Source: CALAZP01 sp964410725 (GTDB taxonomy: Bacteria; Bacteroidota; Bacteroidia; Chitinophagales; Saprospiraceae). Taken from it: a stretch of DNA of 7,837 nt. Below, in pieces: positions 1-6,618 of this stretch. Where the stretch lies: positions 1 through 7,837 of the forward strand of contig CAYPID010000067.1 in the NCBI GenBank assembly GCA_964410725.1. The letters are read 5' to 3'. Under the pieces are notes generated by a model. The model was not told the origin of the DNA, did not search any database, and saw only the letters and a program-made list of their open reading frames with translations. Positions within the stretch are counted from its first letter, which is position 1. Each line of letters opens with the position of its first letter. The position numbers and the translations under genes were made by a program.

Positions 1-2
1 CC

Positions 3-173
3 ACCAAGTTTGAGTTCCCCGATGGAACCAAGGCATTTGAGAAGGCAATCTACAAGAACCCCAAGAAGTATTTCACTCAGGAGTTCATGGATGCTTTGGA
101 ACCCCTTGTGGCCAAAGAATTTAAGTATGGAATGAGTGGTGAAGTGGAGCAAGAGGAGGTTGAGGAATGCTGA
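3..173 (+). CDS. C-terminal end of an unidentified protein (5' partial)
   Basis: An open frame enters from the left edge and stops with TGA at 171-173, giving 56 residues. I do not recognise the family. The peptide is charged and soluble-looking, with a segment KYFTQEFMDALEPLVAKEF at about residues 22-40 that is probably helical, and an acidic tail ending EQEEVEEC. Sampled GC over bases 1-120 is 56/120 (47%), and codons often end in C or G (AAG, CCC, TTC). This differs sharply from the next gene, which has about 21% GC near its start. The composition and the 97-base gap suggest it is outside the glycan cluster, perhaps a resident or core gene at its edge. That it is coding is supported by its sensible amino-acid make-up and by stops in the other two forward frames. 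Confidence 0.7.
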   Translation, partial: TKFEFPDGTKAFEKAIYKNPKKYFTQEFMDALEPLVAKEFKYGMSGEVEQEEVEEC

Positions 174-270
174 ATCAGCAGCAAGGAAACAATTTAATAA
201 AAGGTTGATTAGAAGAAATTCCACCAAACTCTCAAGTAGTTGAAAATAGATGTTATAGGTAGATAATACA

Positions 271-1032
271 ATGATAAATGAAAATATAATAATTTGCTTG
301 TGTGTTAGAAATTGTGAAAAACATCTATTTGATGTCAAAAATAATTTGGATAATATAAGAAGTTTTGTCAAAAAAACAAAAATTTTATTTATTGAATCTG
401 ATTCTAGTGATAATACTCTATCAATTCTACAATCTTTCTCTAAAGAAAAAGATATAAAAACAATTTCATTGGGAAACCTACAAAATTTATTTCCTCAAAG
501 AACAGAAAGAATAGCATATTGTAGAAACACATACTTAAATATTGTCGAAAAAAGTGATTTTGACTACTTATTAGTATTAGATGGAGACTCGATTGGCGAA
601 GAAAAAATAACTGAAGAATCTTTATCGTCAAATTTTTTGTATGAAAACTGGGACATGATGACAGCAAATCAACCTCAAGGTTATTATGATTTATGGGCAT
701 TGCGTCACGAAGAATGGATGCCTTTTGATTGTTGGGATGAATTCGGCAAAAATAAAACAAAAGAAAATTTTATAAAATGTATCACGTCCAGATTCAAAAA
801 AATAGACCCAATGACTCCTCCCATAAAAGTAAATTCTGCTTTTGGTGGAGCTGGTTTAATACGAATTAGTTCTATAAAAGGCAATCGTCACACTGGAATT
901 CAAAACGGAAAAATAATTTGCGAATGGGTGCCTTTTTGCGAAAAATTAAAAAATGTCTTCATAAATCCAATGTTTATTAATTCTAATAAAATCAGTGAAC
1001 ATATTAGTGAAAATGTAAAGCTTTTAGGGTAA
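271..1032 (+). CDS. Putative GT-A glycosyltransferase, CAP59/GT69-like
   Basis: A 253-residue soluble protein, probably a cytoplasmic glycosyltransferase; donor and acceptor are unknown. The N-terminus reads as a Rossmann-like strand (ENIIICLCVRNCEKHL), followed by ESDSSDNT (42-49), which resembles the nucleotide-binding turn of GT2-type enzymes. RIAYCRN (80-86) precedes LVLDGD (101-106), the likely metal-binding DxD. YYDLWALRH (138-146) and SAFGGAGLIR (189-198) follow. The order RIAxxRN, acidic DxD, YDxWxLR recalls CAP59-type (GT69) mannosyltransferases, but the match is from memory of motifs and is not close. The start at 271 is the first ATG of the frame; its upstream AGGT (257-260) is a weak ribosome site. 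Composition is very AT-rich (25/120 GC over 301-420). The stop is followed by a second in-frame TAA and then the ATG of the next gene. Confidence 0.72.
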   Translation: MINENIIICLCVRNCEKHLFDVKNNLDNIRSFVKKTKILFIESDSSDNTLSILQSFSKEKDIKTISLGNLQNLFPQRTERIAYCRNTYLNIVEKSDFDYLLVLDGDSIGEEKITEESLSSNFLYENWDMMTANQPQGYYDLWALRHEEWMPFDCWDEFGKNKTKENFIKCITSRFKKIDPMTPPIKVNSAFGGAGLIRISSIKGNRHTGIQNGKIICEWVPFCEKLKNVFINPMFINSNKISEHISENVKLLG

Positions 1033-1035
1033 TAA

Positions 1036-1830
1036 ATGAACATATTAAAACCTATCAAAAATCACGCTGGGGACACTTTTCGCGAACTTCTTGATATATG
1101 GGAAGAACTTGATTTTTGTAGCACCACAGCAAGTCCCGATGATTACTGCTGGGTTGAAGAAAAAGGAAATATTTTACTTTACGATTTCCCAAGAGTAGAT
1201 GATAAACAAATACCACCATTTAAAGAAGGGTTATTTGGAAATACCGTCCCCAATCACCCAAAATGTCGTCCTTGGATATTTTGGGCAAGAAGTCCTCGCT
1301 TACTCATGAAAGCTAGACAAACCCCTCTTCTTTCATATGAAGATAGAAGTATTGAATCTATCTTCTTGGGTAAAATAGAAAACGGGATTCAAAATAACAA
1401 CAGAAGCAAACACGATTGGAGTGAAGCTGAAATAGAGTTGTTTCATTGTCCAAGAGTCCCCCCGCAATTAGCAGGACCAAATCACTATCCATTCACAAAA
1501 GAAGAATACCTAGAAAAACTTAGACAATCTAAATTTGGATTATGTCTTTCTGGATATGGACCAAAGTGCAATAGAGAAATTGAACTTTTGGGGATGGGTG
1601 TAGTCCCTCTTTTTGCTCCAGAAGTAGATAATACTTACCACGAACCTTTAGTTGAAGGTGTCCATTTCATTCGCATAAATAATCCCAGTGAAGTGAAAAA
1701 GGCGATAAAATCCATCGACAAAAATAAATGGTTGGAGATGTATGAAGCAGGGCAAGATTGGTATGAAAGAAATGCTTCACCCAAAGGTTCTTTTTACACT
1801 ACGAAAAAAATTTTGGAGTCTTTACAATGA
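1036..1830 (+). CDS. Exostosin-like (GT47-type) glycosyltransferase
   Basis: A 264-residue soluble protein with an exostosin-like GT-B C-terminal half. The key segment is KFGLCLSGYGPKCNRE (166-181), followed by GMGVVPLFAPE (187-197) and GVHFIRI (208-214). This is the nucleotide-sugar binding pattern of exostosin and related families: a K/S-x-F-x-L-x-x-x-G strand, an arginine and glutamate on the next helix, and a G-x-x-P strand. The N-terminal half, including WIFWARSPR (80-88), is less characteristic. It is shorter than eukaryotic exostosins and has no membrane anchor, so it should act in the cytoplasm; sugar specificity cannot be read. AGGG at 1026-1029 lies six bases before the ATG. The last four bases overlap the next gene (ATGA), suggesting translational coupling. 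A GT10- or GT90-like enzyme is possible, since they share a similar motif. Confidence 0.7.
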   Translation: MNILKPIKNHAGDTFRELLDIWEELDFCSTTASPDDYCWVEEKGNILLYDFPRVDDKQIPPFKEGLFGNTVPNHPKCRPWIFWARSPRLLMKARQTPLLSYEDRSIESIFLGKIENGIQNNNRSKHDWSEAEIELFHCPRVPPQLAGPNHYPFTKEEYLEKLRQSKFGLCLSGYGPKCNREIELLGMGVVPLFAPEVDNTYHEPLVEGVHFIRINNPSEVKKAIKSIDKNKWLEMYEAGQDWYERNASPKGSFYTTKKILESLQ

Positions 1831-2423
1831 TAAGAGTAAGATTAGAAATAGAAAGACTAAAAACAAAATTTAAATACTTAAATTGTATAGAAACGGGAAC
1901 TATTAGGTCATTTCATGAAAAACATGAAAGCACAAGACACATATCAGAAGTTATTAGCAATTCTGGACATCTAAAGTCCTTAGATATAGAGTCTAAACAT
2001 ATAGAGATATCCAAAAAAATATGCGAAGGCCTCTCCAACATAGAATGGATAGAATGTGATTCTATTGAATATCTCTCAAAAGACACGGATAAATATCATT
2101 TTGTCTTATTGGATAGTGTAAATGACCCGAACCACATTATGGCAGAATTTAGACTAATTGCAAATCGTGTTCATGTTGGTGGTTCTATTATGATTGATGA
2201 CGCTGGTGTGGATATGGAGGGAAATTATACGCCAAATCCCGAAAATATAAATCAAGCCAAAAAAGGTTGGGTCGTGTGGGACTGGTGTAAGGCAAATGGA
2301 GTAGATTCTACTATTATAATGGGTGGCCACTCGACCCAAATTTTAATTCCTATAACAGAAAACAATAAGAATATCTTTGGGAGTAAGATTAGAAACAGAA
2401 AGACTGAGGATAAAATAAAATGA
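1827..2423 (+). CDS. Class I SAM-dependent methyltransferase (Methyltransf_24-like)
   Basis: A 198-residue soluble protein with a Rossmann methyltransferase core. Visible parts in order: CIETGTIRS (20-28) as motif I, with the second glycine of ExGxG replaced by isoleucine; SLDIES (51-56), whose acidic residue would bind the SAM ribose; WIECDS (74-79); HFVLLDS (91-97); and HVGGSIMIDDAG (116-127). The order matches small Methyltransf_24/CmcI-like enzymes that often O-methylate sugars in polysaccharide loci; the substrate here is inferred. GGAG at 1815-1818 lies eight bases before the ATG, which overlaps the preceding stop. The first residues and the lysine-rich tail (about 186-194) are encoded by the two copies of a 25-bp direct repeat read in different frames, so the termini may not belong to the ancestral protein. 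The last four bases overlap the epimerase start. Confidence 0.75.
   Translation: MIRVRLEIERLKTKFKYLNCIETGTIRSFHEKHESTRHISEVISNSGHLKSLDIESKHIEISKKICEGLSNIEWIECDSIEYLSKDTDKYHFVLLDSVNDPNHIMAEFRLIANRVHVGGSIMIDDAGVDMEGNYTPNPENINQAKKGWVVWDWCKANGVDSTIIMGGHSTQILIPITENNKNIFGSKIRNRKTEDKIK
1834..1858 (+). repeat. 25-bp direct repeat, left copy
   Basis: The copy begins GAGTAAGATTAGAA and ends AGAAAGACT. It matches the copy at 2381-2405 at 24 of 25 positions; the only difference is T here versus C there at position 15 of the repeat. It lies just after the methyltransferase start codon. The adenine-rich bases that follow (1859-1870) match the right copy only partly and lack its GAGGA ribosome site. Confidence 0.85.
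2381..2405 (+). repeat. 25-bp direct repeat, right copy
   Basis: This is the second copy of the repeat at 1834-1858, with starts 547 bases apart. It encodes part of the C-terminal tail of the methyltransferase in a reading frame different from the left copy, so the similarity is at DNA level and does not reflect a repeated peptide. It ends directly before the GAGGA ribosome site of the epimerase, 15 bases ahead of that gene's ATG. Confidence 0.85.
2406..2410 (+). promoter_or_regulatory. Ribosome binding site of the epimerase gene
   Basis: GAGGA lies nine bases before the ATG at 2420 and inside the end of the methyltransferase gene. It supports that start and abuts the right repeat copy, which suggests the repeat was originally part of the epimerase leader. 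Confidence 0.6.
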
Positions 2424-3412
2424 AAAAAGCATTAGTGTGTGGTGCGGGTGGATTTATCGGGGGACACTTAGTTAACCGCCTCAAAAAAGAAGGTTATTGG
2501 GTTCGTGGAGTTGATATCAAAGAACATGAATATCGTGCCACTGACGCAGACGATTTCATGGTTCTTGACTTACGGTCGGAATCTAATGTTAAAAATTCTC
2601 TATCCATCAACAGCAAGGACAATGAAACTTTTGACGAGGTATATCAACTCGCAGCTGATATGGGTGGAGCTGGTTATATCTTTACTGGAGACCACGACGC
2701 AGATGTTATGCACAACTCTGCAATGATTAACTTGAATATTGCAAAGATTTGTTCCCAATACGAAAAAATGCCAAAGGTTTTCTATTCTTCGTCTGCCTGT
2801 ATGTATCCAGAACACAATCAAATGGATCCTAACAATCCGAACTGTGCAGAAGATTCTGCTTACCCCGCAAATCCAGATAGTGAATACGGTTGGGAAAAAC
2901 TTTTTAGTGAAAGACTTTACCTTTCATATCACAGAAACTATGGACTACCTGTTCGTATTGCTAGATTCCATAATATCTTTGGACCTTTCGGGTCTTGGAA
3001 CAATGGCAAAGAAAAAGCTCCTGCTGCTATCTGCCGTAAGGTCGCAGAAGCATCTGAAGGCGGCGAGGTTGAAATTTGGGGGGATGGGGAACAGACTCGT
3101 TCATTCCTTTACGTCGATGAATGTCTTGAGGGTGTAAGGAGACTCATGGAGAGTGAATGTATTGATCCTGTAAATATTGGCTCTGACGAAATGATCACTA
3201 TTAATAAATTAGTTGATATTACCTGTGAGGTTAGTAACAAAACTGTAATAAAAAAACACATTCAAGGTCCACAGGGTGTTCGTGGTAGAAACTCAGACAA
3301 CACATTCATCGAACAAAGTATCGGTTGGAAACCATCCACTAAATTAATTGACGGTATTCGTAAAACCTATGAGTGGATTGAGTCCCAAGTTAAAATTAAT
3401 TCGGGAGTCTGA
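2420..3412 (+). CDS. gme: GDP-mannose 3,5-epimerase
   Basis: Converts GDP-D-mannose to GDP-L-galactose (and GDP-L-gulose) in the cytoplasm; an extended short-chain dehydrogenase that keeps NAD bound. The 330 residues show GAGGFIG (8-14) for NAD, AADMGGAGYI (78-87), SSSACMYPE (123-131), the catalytic pair Y156/K160 in YGWEK, KEKAPAA (197-203), GDGEQTRSFLYVDE (221-234), and GPQGVRGRNSDN (283-294) near the C-terminus. C127, Y156, K160 and K199 line up at one constant offset of 18 with C145, Y174, K178 and K217 of the Arabidopsis enzyme as I remember them. The whole active site therefore appears intact, and this is unlikely to be a generic UDP-sugar epimerase. The length is slightly below the plant protein's, which has a longer N-terminus. 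It overlaps the methyltransferase gene by four bases and is richer in GC than its neighbours (55/120 in two sampled lines). It would supply a donor for one of the adjacent transferases. Confidence 0.93.
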   Translation: MKKALVCGAGGFIGGHLVNRLKKEGYWVRGVDIKEHEYRATDADDFMVLDLRSESNVKNSLSINSKDNETFDEVYQLAADMGGAGYIFTGDHDADVMHNSAMINLNIAKICSQYEKMPKVFYSSSACMYPEHNQMDPNNPNCAEDSAYPANPDSEYGWEKLFSERLYLSYHRNYGLPVRIARFHNIFGPFGSWNNGKEKAPAAICRKVAEASEGGEVEIWGDGEQTRSFLYVDECLEGVRRLMESECIDPVNIGSDEMITINKLVDITCEVSNKTVIKKHIQGPQGVRGRNSDNTFIEQSIGWKPSTKLIDGIRKTYEWIESQVKINSGV

Positions 3413-3414
3413 CG

Positions 3415-4095
3415 ATGAAAACTGCAATTTGTATGTCTGGGTATAGTGAACCAATTCAGTTCGTGAAGAATAATCTGAAAGAATACTTTGACAAGTATAT
3501 TGGAAACTATCACATTTACGCATATGTTCCCCCATCTGATCAAGCGTGGAAACTCAAAGAATATTTCCCAAACATCACTGTGCGGGTTGTTGAGGATGAG
3601 CACATCGAAGAGATGGGAATCCGTGGCAACTTCAAAACAGGCGTTCAGAAATGGTTACAGCAAATTAATGGATGGAAGCAGTCAAACCTAATGAGAAAAA
3701 ACTCAGGGATTGAATATGATTTTATTATCAGATGCAGGCCTGACATTCAATTTAAGTCACCGTGGTTCTACCTAAAAAACGCAGAAAAAAATAGAATATT
3801 CATACCAAATTTTCATCATCATGGTGGAATAAATGATAGGTTTTGCATCGCGCCCCAAAATCTTATTGACAATTATATGAATATAATTGACGAAGCAATA
3901 AAAAATCCAAATGAAGTAAACCATAATGCAGAGTCTTTTTTAAAAAAATGCTTAAAAAAAACCAACACCCCAATAGAATTAGTTTCTATATATTTTGATA
4001 GGGTTAGACCAAAAGGTAAAGTTATCATTGACACCGGCTTTGAATCTATAAATTACCCCCAAGAACTTATAAGAAAAGGAACTATTTGTGAATAA
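3415..4095 (+). CDS. Putative glycosyltransferase, paralogue A
   Basis: A 226-residue soluble protein. It begins with a strand and turn, MKTAICMSGYSEP, then has KWLQQINGWKQS (79-90), YDFIIRCRPDI (101-111) and GINDRFCIAP (138-147). The R-x-R-P-D motif after a hydrophobic strand is probably the acidic nucleotide-sugar or metal site of a GT-A fold, and the DRF segment a second conserved loop. The same landmarks appear in the same order in the gene at 5879-6616, so the two are paralogues. I recall similar proteins being common in marine phage and algal-virus glycan regions, but I cannot name a characterised member. GGGAG at 3403-3407 lies seven bases before the ATG, and the gap to the epimerase is two bases. 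GC falls along the gene (139/360 over 3421-3780, 49/180 over 3781-3960). The end overlaps the next gene by eight bases. Confidence 0.65.
   Translation: MKTAICMSGYSEPIQFVKNNLKEYFDKYIGNYHIYAYVPPSDQAWKLKEYFPNITVRVVEDEHIEEMGIRGNFKTGVQKWLQQINGWKQSNLMRKNSGIEYDFIIRCRPDIQFKSPWFYLKNAEKNRIFIPNFHHHGGINDRFCIAPQNLIDNYMNIIDEAIKNPNEVNHNAESFLKKCLKKTNTPIELVSIYFDRVRPKGKVIIDTGFESINYPQELIRKGTICE
4074..4080 (+). promoter_or_regulatory. Ribosome binding site for a GTG start
   Basis: AAAAGGA lies seven bases before the GTG at 4088 and inside the end of the preceding gene. It decides the start: the next ATG in this frame is at codon 78, which would remove the conserved N-terminal strand TTTINSPT. Confidence 0.6.
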
Positions 4096-5002
4096 ATTTA
4101 TTGTAACTACAACTATTAATAGTCCTACTATTGCAACTAAAAAATTCATTGATATTGCGAAGAGGGACAATTGGACTTTTGTCGTTGTTGGTGATACAAA
4201 AACACCACACTCAGAATATGAAAAACTTGATTGTATATATCTTTCTCCTGAAAAGCAAGATAGTTTAAACAAAGAACTTTCTGATAGTATTGGATGGAAA
4301 AGCATCAGACGTAGAAACATGGGTTTCCTGTATGCTTATCAACAAGGTGCGGATGTTGTTGCGACAGTTGATGATGATAACATACCATATGAAAATTGGG
4401 GGCGAGAACTTTATGTTGGTAAAGAAATTGAGATTGATTTGTGGGAATCCAATAATGGTTATTTTGATCCCTTAAGTCCAACTAATACTTCTGATTTGTG
4501 GCATAGAGGTTATCCCTTAACATTAGTTCCTACTAAAAATGATATTGAGTATAAGGGAAAAACAAAAAGAAAAGTATTAGTTCAAGCTGATTTGTGGGAT
4601 GGAGATCCTGATATTGATGCTATTTGTAGATTAAGTAAAATGCCATGCGTGAAATTTGATCCTATTTCTCCCTATGGAAGTAATCAATTGAGTCCATTTA
4701 ATAGTCAGAATACTTTTATTGCTAGAGAGGCAATTCCTTATTACTCTATGCTTCCATTTATTGGAAGGATGGATGATATTTGGGCAGCGTATGTTCTACA
4801 AAAGTATTTTCCTAATAGTGTTGTCTATAATAAAGCATCTGTTTATCAGGATAGAAATCCTCAAGATTTGATTAAAAATATGGAAGAAGAAATGATTGGG
4901 TATAGAAATACTTTAAGTCTTCTGGAAGATTTGGACAATTATGAAAATTATTTACCAGAAGATACCAAACAATCATATAAAATCTACCGAGATTGTTTTT
5001 AA
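4088..5002 (+). CDS. STELLO/DUF288-like glycosyltransferase
   Basis: A 304-residue soluble protein starting with GTG. It matches from memory the STELLO/DUF288 domain of plants and nematodes: IVTTTINSPT (5-14), WTFVVVGDTKTP (29-40), CIYLSPEKQ (49-57), RRRNMGFLYAYQQGADVVATVDDDN (74-98), and later GRMDDIWAAYVLQ (226-238). DDDN (95-98) is the likely metal and nucleotide-sugar site. DPISPYGSNQLSPFNSQNTFI (191-211) and YQDRNPQDLIKNMEEE (253-268) probably shape the acceptor side. Plant STELLO proteins are membrane-anchored in the Golgi; this version lacks an anchor and would be cytoplasmic. Family membership is fairly secure, but an actual transferase reaction is inferred. The GTG start overlaps the previous gene by eight bases, suggesting coupled translation. 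A 37-base AT-rich spacer follows, the longest within the cluster. Confidence 0.75.
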   Translation: MNKFIVTTTINSPTIATKKFIDIAKRDNWTFVVVGDTKTPHSEYEKLDCIYLSPEKQDSLNKELSDSIGWKSIRRRNMGFLYAYQQGADVVATVDDDNIPYENWGRELYVGKEIEIDLWESNNGYFDPLSPTNTSDLWHRGYPLTLVPTKNDIEYKGKTKRKVLVQADLWDGDPDIDAICRLSKMPCVKFDPISPYGSNQLSPFNSQNTFIAREAIPYYSMLPFIGRMDDIWAAYVLQKYFPNSVVYNKASVYQDRNPQDLIKNMEEEMIGYRNTLSLLEDLDNYENYLPEDTKQSYKIYRDCF

Positions 5003-5039
5003 AAAGATATGGAACTGTTGGGTTATTTTTTAATAAAAA

Positions 5040-5882
5040 ATGAAAAATTTATTAGTATATCCTCTTTATAAAATTAAAGACAGAGAGTCGGAATATGAAG
5101 GTCATAAATCAAACCTTCAAAAAAATATTGAAATAGTTGAAAAATTTGGTTGTGTTGATGCCATTAAAGTAATAGGATCTGAAGTAGATCATTGGTCAGA
5201 AATGGTTGGTGACATCATTGAAAAAATTTATGAACTTAATACATCTGGACATAAAGTTCTTTTTTCTGAGATAGATACTGTTTTTCTTCAAGAGTTTAGT
5301 GAAATTTTTTCATTAGAAAAACTCACAATGTTTGCTAGATGCAATGGTGCATCTCAAATAGATCCTTCTTTATCTGCTGGATATTATCTTAATGCAGGAC
5401 TAACATATTATCCAGCAAATTTGGATTCTTCTGTATGGGAGATATCTAGAAATAAATTTAAAACTAATAAATCTATTGCTATTGCAGGAACTACTTATGA
5501 AGTTCTTGTCAACAGAATGTTCTATTCTCAGTTTGAGAATGTGGACTCTGGTATATCTTACTTGGAGAAGATAGGATTTTCCAAGTATAATTGGAGAGGA
5601 GCCCTCTCTGTGGACAATGGTCAAATGCCAGAAGATCCATCAGAGATTAAGCATGTTCACTTTCTGAATATGTCGGAGTATATTCACGAAAATTCAAACT
5701 TTGCTCCATTTTGGTATAATCATTTTCTAGACAGATTTCATTCTTGTGTGATTAAGGAAGAATCAGTTACTAATGTGTTAATTGATCTTTTACAATACTA
5801 TGTAGATAGAGTGCTAATGAGAGCGGAACAAAGATCCAATATACAACAATACATTGTCAAACTTAGGAAAAATAAAAAATGA
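5040..5882 (+). CDS. Putative glycosyltransferase, GT-A fold (family uncertain)
   Basis: A 280-residue soluble protein. VLFSEIDTVFL (73-83) looks like the DxD strand of GT8- or GT77-like enzymes, with E77-I-D79 in place of DxD. SAGYYLNAGLTYYPA (112-126) matches the 'N-x-G' segment that follows in those families, and HVHFLN (205-210) may carry a metal-binding histidine as in GT8. The C-terminal 45 residues are helical and basic, ending KLRKNKK. The first in-frame ATG is used. It has no Shine-Dalgarno sequence, only an A/T-rich stretch, which makes it the exception in this cluster. It is strongly AT-rich (15/60 GC over 5221-5280). The stop overlaps the next start by four bases. Specificity is unknown, and family placement rests on motif shape alone. 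Confidence 0.62.
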   Translation: MKNLLVYPLYKIKDRESEYEGHKSNLQKNIEIVEKFGCVDAIKVIGSEVDHWSEMVGDIIEKIYELNTSGHKVLFSEIDTVFLQEFSEIFSLEKLTMFARCNGASQIDPSLSAGYYLNAGLTYYPANLDSSVWEISRNKFKTNKSIAIAGTTYEVLVNRMFYSQFENVDSGISYLEKIGFSKYNWRGALSVDNGQMPEDPSEIKHVHFLNMSEYIHENSNFAPFWYNHFLDRFHSCVIKEESVTNVLIDLLQYYVDRVLMRAEQRSNIQQYIVKLRKNKK

Positions 5883-6616
5883 AAACAGCAGTAATTATGA
5901 GTGGTCACTTTAGGACTTTGAAACAATGCTTGGATTCATTTAAGGATATGTTACCTGATGATACTGAGTATTACGCCTATCTTTTAAACAAAACCAATCA
6001 AATAGAGAAGGCAAAAAATAAAGATAATGAATCTGACTTTGAATCAGCGTTGTCTGTGATTCAGAAGGAAACCAAATTGCAATATTCTATTATCGAGGAT
6101 GAGGATATTGACATGGATCAATATAAGATTTTAACTCAACGGTTCGTTCATTTTCATATCGAAGGTAAAACCAAAAAACAGATAACAGAAAAGTGGTTAA
6201 AACAATTGAATGATTACAAAAAGTCGTTTGAGTGGATGGATAGTTTCGGTAAAAAATACAATATGGTTTACAGGATCCGACCCGACTTGGTAATAAATCA
6301 AACAAAGTTTTCTTCCTTCGACTTCGACCCAAAATACTTTACCTGTTTCAACCAAAATATGTACTCCGATCAGATCAATGATAAATTCTTTTGTGGTAAC
6401 TATGATTACATGAAAAGTTTCATGACGGGTATTTTGGAATCACTAAAAGATGAGAACATCAATGATATCACAGATATTAATTTTAATGTTGAACAGTATC
6501 TCTATAGATATTTAAGACATATGAAATTTGATCTAAATGTGATTTCTAGAAATGATTTGCTTATTAGAAAGATGATGGGGGGGAAAGAAATCTGTGCGGG
6601 TTTGGAGAAAAATTAA
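5879..6616 (+). CDS. Putative glycosyltransferase, paralogue B
   Basis: A 245-residue soluble protein of the same family as the gene at 3415-4095. Shared landmarks are MKTAVIMSGH (1-10), KWLKQLNDYKKS (105-116), YNMVYRIRPDL (127-137), QINDKFFCG (165-173) and NFNVEQYLYRYLRH (201-214). They correspond to MKTAICMSGY, KWLQQINGWKQS, YDFIIRCRPDI, GINDRFCIA and NHNAESFLKKCLKK in the other copy. It has an extra segment of about 20 to 25 residues around 40-65, before the acidic stretch EDEDIDMD. The R-x-R-P-D motif is kept, so both copies are probably active, perhaps on different acceptors; this is inference. AGGA at 5865-5868 lies ten bases upstream of the ATG, which overlaps the previous stop. The next gene starts two bases after the stop. 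Confidence 0.65.
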   Translation: MKTAVIMSGHFRTLKQCLDSFKDMLPDDTEYYAYLLNKTNQIEKAKNKDNESDFESALSVIQKETKLQYSIIEDEDIDMDQYKILTQRFVHFHIEGKTKKQITEKWLKQLNDYKKSFEWMDSFGKKYNMVYRIRPDLVINQTKFSSFDFDPKYFTCFNQNMYSDQINDKFFCGNYDYMKSFMTGILESLKDENINDITDINFNVEQYLYRYLRHMKFDLNVISRNDLLIRKMMGGKEICAGLEKN

Positions 6617-6618
6617 CA

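Noticed and set aside
240..267. Sigma-70-like promoter: TTGAAA at 240-245 and GATAAT at 262-267, 16-base spacer
   Set aside because: Each box matches 5 of 6 consensus bases, but transcription would begin at or after the ATG at 271, leaving no leader. In sequence this AT-rich such matches are expected by chance.
440..760. Minus-strand open frame of 106 codons, and shorter ones at 3979-4320, 3367-3603 and 6090-6332
   Set aside because: All are opposite strongly supported + strand genes, carry no recognisable domain, and run against the one-directional layout.
844..856. 13-bp repeat GGTGGAGCTGGTT, also at 2663-2675
   Set aside because: Both copies encode Gly-Gly-Ala-Gly in unrelated proteins in the same phase; flanks do not match. 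Coincidence of glycine-rich motifs.
1674..1681. T4-type late-promoter-like ATAAATA here and near 2088
   Set aside because: Both lie inside genes with no gene start just downstream; chance matches in AT-rich coding sequence.
2739..3137. 132-codon open frame on the + strand inside the epimerase gene
   Set aside because: The epimerase frame has full family motifs and catalytic residues across this stretch; the other frame shows no recognisable protein and no ribosome site.
5021..5040. Possible terminator in the 5003-5039 spacer (TTTTTT, three bases, AAAAAA)
   Set aside because: The inverted repeat is pure A/T with no GC stem, and the T-run is not preceded by a hairpin.
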